DNA from: Ulota crispa | Taxonomy: Eukaryota > Streptophyta > Bryopsida > Orthotrichales > Orthotrichaceae | NCBI GenBank assembly: GCA_963920765.1 | Contig: OY987242.1 | Coordinates: forward strand, 20,298,002 to 20,362,001 | Length of the DNA: 64,000 nt | Direction of reading: 5' to 3' | Shown here: piece after piece, positions 37,543-49,004 of the stretch | Position numbering within the stretch: position 1 is the first letter of the stretch | Layout of the letters: every line of letters starts with the position of its first letter | Notes under the pieces: model-generated | Seen by the model: the letters and a program-made list of their open reading frames with translations, nothing else | What the model was told of the DNA's origin: nothing | Database searches by the model: none | Translations under genes and position numbers: made by a program

Positions 37543-38691
37543 CTTCCAAAAGCCAGCTCTTCCATGGGCCTTCCTTGGGAGGGTCTGGTTTTTTTAAATA
37601 CCGGGGTGCTTATGTGTAGTTTTTCATGGTCATTGAATTATAATGAAGCCTGCTTCTAGTTGAGCTTGTGTAGAAATAGCCCTCTTGCATGTTGTATTCT
37701 GGCGTTCAAGCCTGGTGTTTAGACGCCGTCCTTGAATTAATCATATCATCTTTCGTATACTTGTTTGATTACTTCCAAGTGGTGTTTGGGTTTGCGAGCA
37801 TGTTCTGGTACTTGATGGGTTTTTATTCTCGTCCTTGGCAAACTTTCACGTTTCTCTTTCCTTGGGCACACATGGAACTCATCCTTTGGTTTTTCGGGTA
37901 TATCTTTTGTGACCTCTGCTTTTCTGTTGTCACTCAGCTTGATTATAATGCTGCCACTGGTGGTATGATGCAGTCGAATTATTCACATGGTTCACTCAAC
38001 ATTTGACGTTATTTGGAAACTCACGACATTTTATTGTTGCACCCCTAGTTTTTCAGTGGTTCTTTTCTCTACATCGTTTTTCTTCGGCTCGTTTGCCTCG
38101 GATTAAAAAATCACAATGCCTGAGATGAAACCCATGGATGTATTGGAAATTTACATCTACAAGTCCTTATTTCTCCTAAACTAATCTCTGATACGCACCC
38201 AGTGTTGCTTCTCAAAATAACAAATCAGACGAGAGCTTGAGTGCAATATCGTCCAGAGTTGGAATTGAGGGTCATCTTCCACTCGTAGTCGGACAGAAAA
38301 TGAAAATTCAAATATCACGTCTTTTTGTAAATAGCTGCAGACTTCCACCATAGTTGTTCTAAACTTAAGTGTAGCTTCAGAGGCACCCTGAGATTTTTTT
38401 TTTGGACGTTGACAAGGGAAGGTACTTTCGCCTAAGTGATGATTCACTAGTAGGCTTGGTCTTTTGTATATTGCGATGGTACGGCAGAGCAGTTCCTACC
38501 ACTTACCGAAACCCTTCCAATAAATCTAGATACACATGCTATATTGCATTGTGAAAAACATGGTACATGGTCAAAAGCAAAGTAATGAAACTTATTTACT
38601 TTGTGTTTGGAATTCTGTAAGATATCACAATATCTTAAGTTGACATAGCGTGTGCTTTTATATGACAGAAGCCATACTCTATCCCTACTTA
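37543..38691. other. Intergenic region between convergent IQD and AUX1-like genes
   Basis: The two genes converge, so this 1.15 kb holds both 3' ends. Open frames at 37689-38006 (+) and 38181-38447 (-) are hydrophobic or mixed and lack family resemblance. I see no separate gene. Confidence 0.5.
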
Positions 38692-41600
38692 CTAGCACTG
38701 ATAGCAAGCTTGGAAAAGGCCGAAATTTTTGACTTGTCGAATCAGGTTTGATATGCTTGCGTAGCTCCCAAATCCAACACCTAAAATCGCAACTATAGCA
38801 AATACTAAAAAATTCAGTACGGCCATAGATGGCCACCCAACAGTTCTTCTCAGTTTGCTTGGTTTTTCAGCAGCATTCTGCATATATCAGTCATGCACAC
38901 ATTAGTCATTTTTGTAGTGTAGGGCCATCAAATTTTGGGGCCATTTGAACTAAAATTTCAACATTTAAAGCCTCAAGAATGGCCTGAAGTATTCACTAAA
39001 ATATGAGAGTATATTATAGACTTTCTAGCGTTGAAGTCCACATGTTAAGGACATAATTGCAAACTTTGAAAATTTTAGAGAAATAGGAACAAAGAAGGAG
39101 ATCAAGTGGAGATTTCAATTCCATCCTAGTTGACTATTATTCCAAGAAAATGAACCTTCCATTAAAATATGTCAATGAACTCTAACAATGATTCCAAGGT
39201 CAATGATTGGTTTCTCATTTTAAATGGACCAGATTCTTGGCTTTATCAAAATCTCAACGCTCAAATGGTTTTCAAGATCTTGGCCTTGACCTTAGTGTAA
39301 AGACCTTGGGACTAATTTCAGAAATTGACCAATATGATGAAAAAGAATAGGATTCGAATACCTCTCTTGCCGTGGGATTCCAAAAGACAATGGTGTAAGC
39401 CACTGTAGGAATAATGAACACTGAGAAGCTCATAAAAAGCGACCCTATAATGGAATTCAATGGCCCAAAAAATGGGATCATCAGTGCAATGAACCACAAT
39501 AAAAGTCCAATGGGAATTCGAACCAACACCCGTATGAGGTAGTGAGATTGGTGTACACCCCAATACTTCTCCCACATGAAATTCAGGGGCATAATGTAGA
39601 TTCCAAATGCCACAGCCTGTCATTCAACCCCCCCCCCCAAACCATAAACAATTTTGTTATTCTATAAGTAATCCAACCATGAAAAAACACTCATTAATCA
39701 CTTGAAATATCAATAAACTTGTATTTTCAATGGCTCATATAAATCCCTCAAACAAAACAAAAGAAAAAAATATTTGAAATTTACGTACCTGGTGAAGAAT
39801 CATAAAAATGAGGGCAGTGGTACGACCATGTGAGTGTGGCAACAAACCCAAGGCATTATTGTGGGTCAGAAGTTTATCACCATATGCCCAATAGAGCGCA
39901 TAAGAATGTGGGATGGTGATAAATAATACATAGAATGAGCACGCCACGTAGACATATTTGAATCTGGCAGGTTTCCACATTGCATGCATAATTTCTCTGC
40001 ACAACAAATCCACAAATAAGTCATTTAATTTGTTATACTATCAATAGAGTAGTTTCATGCAAATACTACTAAATTGTTGTATTGCCTTGCCAAATAACTT
40101 GAAAAAATGAAACTTTAAAAAAATAGAGACTTGGAAAAAATGAAACTTACATGGTGACGGCGTGGCCTCCACTTCCAAAGAGTATATTGGTTGTGCCTGT
40201 GAAGAACAAGCGGAGGTTTTGGGGAGCGGAATGTTTTACTCCTGGGGCCTGTTTCCAATTGCAAGGCAACCTTGAATTAATCAATTGTACTCAAACATGT
40301 GTGATTTTCAAATTTCAAACCTAGACAACTATAATGTTTCTTATGAAATAAAGAGAAATTAAATTGAAAGACATATACTCATATCTTTTTCTTTTCTTTC
40401 CAGAGTAAAAAGTTTTTGTAATCTCATCTAGAAATAAGTTGCACTTTCAACAATCAAATTCACTTTTAAAACTTCATAACGCAAGGTCGGCCAAACTAGT
40501 CTACTGCAAGACTTGTGCAAAAGAAGAGAAATTACCTGGCCAATAGTAAGGGCAGAGGTCAACATATACCATGAAGTATACGTGGTTGTCAACGCACCCA
40601 CAAATGAGAAGATTCGGAAATTGTGTAGAGTGGGCAACAGGTCCACCGAGAGAGAGAGGGCTCCAAATATCAACGCCCATGTTCTCTTGTTTATATGGGG
40701 GTTCAAATAATAGGCAGAGCTGCAAAAACATTTACGATTAATTATGTTATCAAAGCAACCATTTATTCCTTTCCAAAAACAGCACGCATGAGATCAAAAA
40801 AAGAATTTCCAAAGCTTTTTAATAAACAGCAGTTGTAGTGTCCCTTATGACTGTATATTTGATCTGTAATATTTGTTGCAATTTTGGTATCTTTTTTTGT
40901 CTTCAAAATTTACCATTCTGGCCATTGGTATTCTTAGAAACGAACAAAGATGTGAAAATTAAGTTTTTAGTAAGGTCTTTTTATTGACTGAAATAACTAA
41001 AGATTAAGTTATACTAGTGAATGCTAATTCATATAAATTCCAAACTTTAACTACATACCTAGCACAAGCAATGATCTGAATTGTTGCAACTGCGCCCACT
41101 GTGACAATGTTGAAGAATAGGGCGATTCTCATTGCCCATTTGCCTATAAGTCCTTCCAAAAGCTCATGGTACTGTGTCAACACAATAGCACACGTTAAAA
41201 AAGAAAGCAATTTTCTCCTATCAATGCAATAATCCTCTATATTACAATAACCAATTGAGGTCAAAACTTCTCTTATTTTGATCTTTACGGTATCGTTAGT
41301 ATTGTTTTCTTTCTTTCTTTCTAATGTTCTTTTTGAACATAGTGTTAACCAAAATATAACAAATTCAACAAAATCCTATCCTTTTTTCAATGAACTCAAT
41401 TTTTGAATTGGTTAAATAATATTCATTAGAACTTGTTGTTCACGCCTATTTTTGAGATTTCTTTTTGATATTAGACTTTTATATATACATACGTATACAA
41501 CGCTTAGAAGGTTCCTGCTTTTATGAAAAAGGCAAAAACTATCTAGTAGCACTTCGTATTAATATTGCAGAAAGAAATGCAATTGTACAATAGAAAAAGA

Positions 41601-43485
41601 AAAAGAAGGAGAAGAGAAAAGTACTTACTTGAATCACATGCTTTTTGAAGTTCACTCCTTCTTTTTCCTTGCGAGCTCGGTACTCCACATACAAGCACGC
41701 CAACAAGTAGCATGTATACACGCCAATCACTACATACATCAAATGGAAAAACAGTCCCAGCTTATACCCCATTTGAGCATACGATGTAGGCATCGTTAAT
41801 ATGACTTGTCCCACCTGCGATTTACAAGTCGCCCCACCACAAAAAATGACCCTGTCAAATGCTTGTAAACTACCATACTGAAAGTCAGCGAATTTAGAAA
41901 ACAAGTACGACATTATCTGTTCATGAGAACATCACAGGGGCACATGGCATATAAAAACATCATAAGTGACATTTATTTGAAAGTTTCAGACAAGTCTGTC
42001 ACAATTTATGAGAAACGTGAAGAGGATTTTGATGATCGTTTCGATTGAAGTTGTCGAGATCCAAAATAATTGTTGAAGTGTTTGAAGATTTATGACCAAA
42101 ACTCCAAGTGTGACGTTCTCAAAAATATAATGTGTTCAAAAACGCCACATTAGCTCACCATTTTTGATTTTGTTTGAAGTCATTTAGCTTCCATTCGCAG
42201 CGTTGCAATTAAAACAGCCATATCCAATTGTAATACCTGCTCAAATGTGATACTCTAAAATCTTGTTCATAAGTTGATCATGAGAATGTATACGACCTTA
42301 ATATCTGAGCTTGCATCCATTTAGATCGTCGACTAATAAATGTGGGAATCTTTTAACTCTAGTGCATGCAAATTCTAAATCAACTTTGCGTTCTCTTTGT
42401 GCTCTAGATTCCTCTCCGATTTTTGCTAACAAGAGCAATTACAGATTTGGGTATTTCTACAATAGAAGTGACAGAGTTATATTCATTAAGATCTCTCGAA
42501 GGTAAAGTCTTTCCCCTTGATAAATGAAAAGCGCTAGACCACTAAGATGTTGAGAATTCAAGAGGAGACGTGGAACGTAGTGTGAACTGCCACTAAAATG
42601 CTCTTGTTTGTTTCTTTTTTCATGAAGCCAAACACAGTTTCCTACTACTGCCGGTAAATAACGTTACGTATGCGCAGCACTTCAAGAGTTGCAATCACAG
42701 TAGCTTTCTACCGAATCCCTTGAAAAGGACAGAACTCACAGGAGGAGGCCCTCGCAGGTGACACTCTGACACCAACCCTTGTCCTTGTGCACCACTGGAA
42801 CACTCTCTCCACCAGTGTTCACAAAAACGTGGCTAACTTTAGCAAGACTTTTACCAGAGTTTTGAAATCATGGATGCAAAATAGTGAATACCAGTGTCAA
42901 ATTTCAGAATCTAGTATTCTAAGATTTGAGCAGGGAATTTAGCCATTTGAAACGTCGATTTCGATAAAATGGCGGTATTTCTAAGCTATGGACAGAAAAG
43001 GTGAGAAGAGAAGAGGGCTCAGCGATGGATCGAAGTGCAGAGCAAGTTTCAGTACACATGCATTGTTGTTACGGTCTCCAGTTCAACAATCCTTCAGCCT
43101 AAAATCTTAACGTTTTTTTTTAGCATTTTCTTCCACACCCTTGCGCCATTTTAATGGAATACGCCATGTTTTGAGCCAATTCTAGCCATTATGAAAATCA
43201 TAATTGGGGTCATTGCTCTCCACAGAACAGACACGAGGTGACGCCACTGCTACAAGAACATTCAAGGACTGATGAAGACAGGTTCAACCGATTTACCTGC
43301 GCCGACACAGCATTGAGCCAGGCGTCGTAGACAGAGCCGCCATGCCACAGAACCTTCTTCACCAACGCTGACCGTCCCCCGTGCGCCGTGCCCGCCTCTT
43401 GCGCTTGCGTGCCCTTGCTTCCGGCGGTGCCGTTCTCGAGCTCAAACTCCGCCGGGTGGCCTCTTCCCGTGTCAGCTGACGCCAT
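38692..43485 (-). CDS. AUX1: AUX1/LAX-type permease (divergent auxin influx carrier homologue)
   Basis: Eight exons on the minus strand (43485-43297, 41814-41629, 41171-41059, 40719-40536, 40248-40151, 39996-39789, 39616-39362, 38877-38692) join in frame to 472 residues, near the 470-490 of the family. Diagnostic stretches are LWHGGSVYDAW (46-56), LYVEYRARKEKEGVNFKKHVIQ, INKRTWALIFGA, FTGTTNILFGSGGHAVTIEIMHAMWKP, YWAYGDKLL, FFGPLNSIIGS, NAAEKP and the ending RQVKNFGLFQACYQC. About ten to eleven membrane segments are expected. Plant AUX1/LAX proteins are proton-coupled auxin importers at the plasma membrane. This copy differs at usually fixed sites. After HVIQ it reads YHELLEGLIGKW where angiosperm AUX1 has WFEVLDGLLG, and the first helices are also changed. 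Substrate identity is therefore uncertain. The first intron is 1.48 kb. Confidence 0.92.
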
Positions 43486-44070
43486 CTCACACCTCCCTTT
43501 CAACACAACCAGCTTGCTTGCGTGCTAGCTGCCGAACGACTCCCCTCAGGGGCTTCACTTCCTCTGCATTAACTACAGGCTCGATTGCAATCACAAGGCT
43601 CCTGCTAGATCAAGTCTACCATCAGCAATCCGAGCTAGGTGACTCCACGTTATCCAGCACAGAACCAACATTAGCTCACTAGCTCACTAGCTAGTTGGCT
43701 AGTTGGCTAGATCGATGCCAAAGAGTACAGTCTATCCCGGTAGCGTGCTACGACACTCGAAGTCGGCTGGCATCGATCAGTCGGCAAGGCAAGTTTTGAC
43801 CCGCACTCCTAACCGCCTGACACATGCAGGCACCCAAGTACAGTACAGAGCGCCCAGAGCAAGGCGCCGTGGAGGGGGACAGGCGAGCAGACACGGGAGG
43901 AAAGGAATGCTCGTCCGTGAGATGCAGGCGAGCTGCGCTTCTTATAACTTATAAGTTACCAAGAGCCTGGAGGCCACGAGTCCTGACTCGGTGACTCCTG
44001 AAGTGTTGCACTCCGGGACTCCTGGAGTTCCGCACCAATAGTACGGCCTGGTCAGCCGACTGTTACTAAG
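43486..44070 (-). promoter_or_regulatory. Upstream region of the AUX1-like gene
   Basis: On the minus strand the 450 bases before the start codon are GC-richer than their surroundings. They are preceded by a TATA-like tract (cttataacttataag, 43940-43954 on the + strand). Short tandem motifs (agctcact and gttggcta) occur at 43673-43708. This fits a leader plus core promoter, but the transcription start is inferred. The 83-codon forward frame at 43703-43954 is not treated as a gene. Confidence 0.35.
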
Positions 44071-44425
44071 TAGGAGGTTCTAAAAGCATGCAGCCTGTAA
44101 GGGCCACTTCACACTAAGGCCAAAGGTTGAAAGGCAGTCGGTTTCCAGTTTTCCACCAATCAGATTTGCAAGGAATCAAGAGTTAAAGTCCGTCACTTGC
44201 CAAATTATCTACATGCCATCATTTTATCATCCAAATTAGAGGCTTCTCAAAAGGAAATTTGGGTCCAGCAAAAATGACCATAAATACCAAAAAATATGAA
44301 ACAACTTGAGTTAGATGCCAATTCCTCTTGTCTTTACGAGGAAATTTACTGAAAAGTATTTCCAAGAAGTTTCACCTCCCCAACTTCAGTTTCAGCCTAT
44401 AGATGCTCCATTCATGAACCTCCTA
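44071..44425 (-). mobile_element. MITE family J, copy 1, upstream of the AUX1-like gene
   Basis: The 355 bp has inverted ends TAGGAGGTTC and GAACCTCCTA. Its right half matches, in reverse orientation, the left half of 63671-63974. Shared tracts are gctgaaactgaagt, ggggaggtgaaact and attggcatctaac when read on the minus strand. The element lies about 590 bp upstream of the AUX1-like start codon. Confidence 0.7.
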
Positions 44426-45660
44426 CGTTACCTCCTTACAGGACTGTGACTACTGTCAGTCTGTCACTACTGTGAAGGCATGACACTCTGACATGTTGAA
44501 ATAAGCTTAGCCCAGCCTGGCGAGTGGCTCCCCACCTGCGCTTCAGAGAGAGATCTCAATTGCAGCCTCCATAATTTGCATTAACTTACTGGCTCAAAAC
44601 TCTTCTAAACCTGGTAGAAGCTCCTTCTCCACAAGGAGAAACTTTTTGTAGGCGAACTCCGTTTTGCCACAAGCCTACCTCATTTTGACCGTAAAAAACA
44701 ACTGAGTGAAAATTTGGATTTTTTTCTAAATTTTTTTTCAAAAAGTTATAAGGCTGCGACAGACTTTAGATTGGAATTGCTAACATCAACTGATTTTATG
44801 AATGAAAGCGAAACACATGGTTGGATGATCCTTTTCGTCTTTTCGTAACCTGCTTGCATTCTCGTGTGCTTATCCCTGGATCAACACGAAATCGAAAAAA
44901 AAGGCTATGTTTCACATCATGATATTGATATTCATACATCAGTTCGGTTGTTGCCTAAATTTTCGAAGAAGTTTTTCTAAATCTAACAATATTTGTGAAC
45001 ACTGCTGCGCCTGGTTTGCTGTGCCACTTTGCTGCAGATTCGCGGTTAGCCGAAATTTCGTTTTTTTTGTTTCGAAACACAAGTGACTGGATTGGGTGCG
45101 ACATTCGGACAAGTGATGAGGACAAACCAAACCAATATTTTTCCATGCAAAGATACAAGTGTACAATCATGTTTTTGTGTCTATATATGGTACACAACTT
45201 GACATACAATTAGTATGCGCACACACATATATATGTGTATATTTATTTGATATGATATGACTGTGTGCGGTTTCATTTGTCGTATATTTTGTCGTATCGA
45301 AGTGTGATAGCTTAAACATGGGACAAGTTTTTAGTCGGGAGCATATATTCTCACAAGTTTGGAACTGTGGTGATATAACAAAGGATTGAAAGTTAGAAAA
45401 GGGTGTCACAAATAGGTTTAAATGTCTTCAACTCTTCATTACAGGAGTCCTTGGGTTATTTTCCAACTGTCACAAACCCTGTCTTGTGGAATTGCGTTCC
45501 ACATTTCCACCCATGTGTTTTGGCACTTGGTTTCAACTTGTGATGCATATTGCTTTCTTCCTTTTTGGGCCTACACTTGCCTCTTGGGTTTCCCAAAAAA
45601 AAACTAGAAAGATAGAGAAGAGTTTCTTCTTTGAAGTTTGAACACTAGTTAGCCCCTGAA
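44426..45660. other. Spacer without recognised genes
   Basis: The sequence is AT-rich and mixed. Short frames on both strands at 44939-45213 overlap each other. Nothing could be assigned. Confidence 0.4.
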
Positions 45661-45900
45661 CGTCACGAAAGCCCTCTAAACATCACGAAAGCCCTCTAAA
45701 CATCACGAAAGCCCTCTAAACATCACGAAAGCCCTCTAAACATCACGAAAGCCCTCTAAACATCACGAAAGCCCTCTAAACATCACGAAAGCCCTCTAAA
45801 CATCACGAAAGCCCTCTAAACATCACGAAAGCCCTCTAAACATCACGAAAGCCCTCTAAACATCACGAAAGCCCTCTAAACATCACGAAAGCCCTCTAAA
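45661..45900 (+). repeat. Near-perfect 12 x 20-bp tandem array
   Basis: Twelve head-to-tail copies of catcacgaaagccctctaaa cover exactly 240 bp. Eleven are identical and the first differs at one base (cgtc for catc). There are no spacers, so it is not a CRISPR array. The array is preceded by ttagcccctgaacgtca, which resembles the TTAACCCCTAAACGTC end of element D2. Each unit contains a similar ccctctaaacatca core. The right edge abuts element L. Confidence 0.95.
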
Positions 45901-46187
45901 CATCATATTTGTTATAATGAGAGTATTCTAGTGAAATGAGAGGTCAAATACCCAAAATTTCAAAAAAAATTATGTCAATTCAACAAAAGGTTTTATGTCA
46001 ATTCAGCTTGATTTGAGCTGAATTGACATAAAATTCTTCAATTTTGACCTAAAATTGAAAGGTTTTATGTCAATTTAGCTCGATTTGAGCTGAAATCTCT
46101 CATTTTAATGGAAATTGGTGATTTTGGTTAAAATCTAACAAATTTATTTTGAGAGGTCCCCATTCTCTCATTATAACAAACACGGTG
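45901..46187. mobile_element. 287-bp MITE (element L) next to the 20-bp array
   Basis: The left end is catcatatttgttataatg and the right end, read inward, is caccgtgtttgttataatg. The ends continue with agag and a shared gagaggtc block a little further in. The interior has a palindrome around attcagcttgatttgagctgaat. No coding frame is present. The left terminus lies directly against the tandem array. Confidence 0.75.
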
Positions 46188-46426
46188 TTTGTACAGCTAT
46201 ATGTATGGCCGTATGTAAAGACGTATTTGAGCCTCAAGGCTTTCCAAATTTTTATATGCACCCATCATCATAAAACCCTTCAATATATATGGTTGTAACA
46301 ATTAATTTCTAGCTAATTCAAACTTTTGAATATTGGTTGCAATCATATTTGGTACCGTAGCTCCAGAGCTCAAGGGCCCTTCAATGGTTAGGACAACTTT
46401 GGGTTTTGATTGTGGGTAAGTGAATA

Positions 46427-47009
46427 CTAGCTCTGTCCCAATATAAAGCTCCAAATTAGGCATAGTTCTTGTCCCACTAAAAAGCTCTCTTTTGCTAGTT
46501 TCAATTGTTGAGAAAGTGTTTGTCATGTCTAATGACCTCATAGGGGCAAGTTAAGCAATCAAAGAGCATTCTTCTCCTAACAAGCTTGGCCTTGCCCATA
46601 TGAGGTACCATTGTTGCTACTAATCTTTAAATCATCAAATAATGAGGAGCTTGCAACATGTACAAGTATGGTACTTTTTGCATGGAATTTGGGTGCCCAA
46701 ATGGCAACATCAAAGTTGGAGATTTTGCACACATTTGGTAAACAGTACATTGATTCTAGAATGCATCTGTCATTAGTACAAAGACTAAAATAATGAGGAG
46801 CCGGTAGCCTTCACAAACTATGCACAATTATGGTACTTTTTTCATGGAATTTGGGTATCTAAACGACAATATAAAAACTTGAGATTTTGCAGATATTTGG
46901 TAGGTGGTATATTGATTCTAGAATGCATTTGTCACTAGCATAATGACTAAAAATACAATTAATCCCTCATGGAGAAGTTTTTTGGAGCTTTTTAATGGGA
47001 CAGAGGAAG
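46427..47009. mobile_element. Stowaway-like MITE with internal tandem duplication
   Basis: The 583-bp element is flanked by TA on both sides. The 27-base ends align at about 22 positions: ctagctctgtcccaatata on the left and, inward from the right, cttcctctgtcccattaaa. CTTCCTCTGTCCCA is close to the Stowaway terminus consensus. Inside, a block of about 155 bp is duplicated in tandem (46637-46790 and 46791-46950), with the shared tracts catggaatttgggt and tattgattctagaatgcat. Confidence 0.7.
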
Positions 47010-47084
47010 TATTAATTAGGTTTTTAGGAATTGTAGTATTGCACTTTGCAAGTGCTAGACTTATGGTTAGTCATGCATGCACTT

Positions 47085-47997
47085 TTAACCCTTTAAGGAC
47101 CACACCCATTTTCACAAAATCCACTAAAAAGAGGGGCTATAAGCTTAGATGTGCAATTGACTCAAATATGGATTCATTTTTAGTAATCCAACTTACAAAT
47201 GAGAAGAATACCTTGTTTACTATAAATCACCAAAATTTCAGCTAGATCTACCGTTGGAGGTGAAACAATATAATGATTAAGTGAGCCGTATGCTGAAAAA
47301 CTTTAGGTTTCATGTTTGTGTAGTTTTGAATGTTAACACTTCATGCAGGCTTTGATTGAAAAGAGCCTTATATTTCTAAAAAGCAAGGTTTCACACCTTC
47401 ACAATAAGACTAGTTTCACACAAATTAGACAAAAATAGCAATCACAAGGTGTAGGTAAGTAGACAAAAAAAATCAAAAACCCACTTTCTTTGCTACCCTA
47501 AAATGGTTCTACAAGAAATATGATAATTGTTATGGAAAATCTGATTGGTGAAAACAATCAAGAATTGGCCTTAAATGTTGGAAGTCAAATTTTAAAGCCA
47601 AAATGACAAGACCATTTTAGTAGATCTTCAAATACTACAATTATATTACTACTGTATAGGAAAACAATACAAGCGTATTTCTTAAGCAATTTGAAATTTC
47701 TAAGAATTTTACAATTGGAATTTGACATTCTTTTTGCATACTTGATGTATTTTGCTGTTGCTTTCATCCGTCTTTGACAAAAAAATGGATACGTACTTTG
47801 AACCCATGTCGTATAAACACCATTATTTGTCAACTCACATACCCAATTGCATTGTTATTTTATTAGATGGATGCAAAATTCTTGTGATCACATGCGTTTT
47901 TCAAGATCAAATTCCAAATTATTGAGTGATTTCAACCTACAGGCCAAAAACCACTCCCAGCCACCAAAATATGGTCGCATGGTCCTTAAAGGGTTAA
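47085..47997 (-). mobile_element. TTAA-flanked MITE, piggyBac-like (element B)
   Basis: The 913-bp element begins TTAACCCTTTAAGGACCA and ends TGGTCCTTAAAGGGTTAA, an 18-base perfect terminal inverted repeat including TTAA. The right end, reverse-complemented, matches the left end of 15142-16064 over at least 130 bases. The overlapping 100-codon frame 46943-47245 crosses the element border and is not a gene. Confidence 0.85.
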
Positions 47998-49004
47998 ACA
48001 AGGAAACTACATGACTACTACACCTATAAGTCTTGTGGACAAGTTTTAGCGTATTGGCAAATGTTCTTGAAAATAAAATGTAAGTGGTTACATAGATTCT
48101 AAATGTACAAAGATTTAGTTAAACCATTGTAGGTGAAAAACACAATATTTGTTAATTTGAAAAAAAACACCAATTTTGGGATTTCTCAAATTTTCACTAT
48201 TAAGAGATTTTTGGTGATTTAAAGTAAACTTTATGATGACTTTATGATAATTTCTTCAAGACCTTACATTAGTGATAAGACCTTACATTAGTGATGAAAT
48301 GTCTTCAAGGAATTAAAAAAAAAATCACTTTAATTCTCCAAAATACTCTCATAAATGCAAAATTCAATCCATTTTGAGAAAGACTTTTTCCCAATATAAA
48401 TAATATCATGTTGAAGGTTGTAAGACGCATTACATATTTACAGTTTACACCATGATCCTATAGTGGATTTCCTACGGTGAACTTCAATGCATTTTTCTTT
48501 AAACATCACATTGTGACATTGCCTAGACTCTTACATTGTCATTTGTTATACTTTTCTCCAAAAAGGTATCAAAAGAATGAAGAATGCTCAAAATTATGAA
48601 CCCTATATTTTTTGGAAATTGTAAACGTTATAAACCTATTATTGCGTTATAAAGCAAAATTGAAGGCATTATTGTACTTGCAAGTTTACAATTGCAAAAG
48701 TAACATTCATACTAGGCTTTCTTTCTGAACTAAATAGTGCCTGATTATAATCCAATGGATGGGCCAAAAACTAAGGGGCGGTTCTCGATACGTTCCTCGT
48801 CCCACTGAAATTTAACTCACTAAGGTAAAGGGCTCTAAAATGAAGCAAGTTCTAAAATGGTGCACTTCTAGGACTAGTTGATATGTTCCTCTCACATGTC
48901 ACTAGTAGAAAATTCCTTCCAAAACAACAGAAAATCAGCAGTTTCTTGTTGATTTGGGCATTTGCCCACGCTAGCTGACTAATTTAACAAAATTCTATAA
49001 AAAA
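47998..49004. other. AT-rich spacer
   Basis: No gene is present. An 18-bp tandem duplication (agaccttacattagtgat) occurs at about 48260-48296. A segment near 48838-48885 (gctctaaaatgaag, gttctaaaatggtgcac) resembles the ends of family J elements. Confidence 0.4.

Noticed and set aside
36780..37565. 261-codon reverse-strand open frame opposite the last IQD exon
   Set aside because: It mirrors GC-rich coding sequence of a clearly recognisable IQD exon. It has no domain and no splice partner.
45661..45900. Possible CRISPR array
   Set aside because: The 20-bp units are contiguous with no unique spacers, and the surrounding genes are eukaryotic with spliceosomal introns.
46943..47245. 100-codon frame
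   Set aside because: It crosses the borders of two separate MITEs, so it cannot be an ancestral gene.
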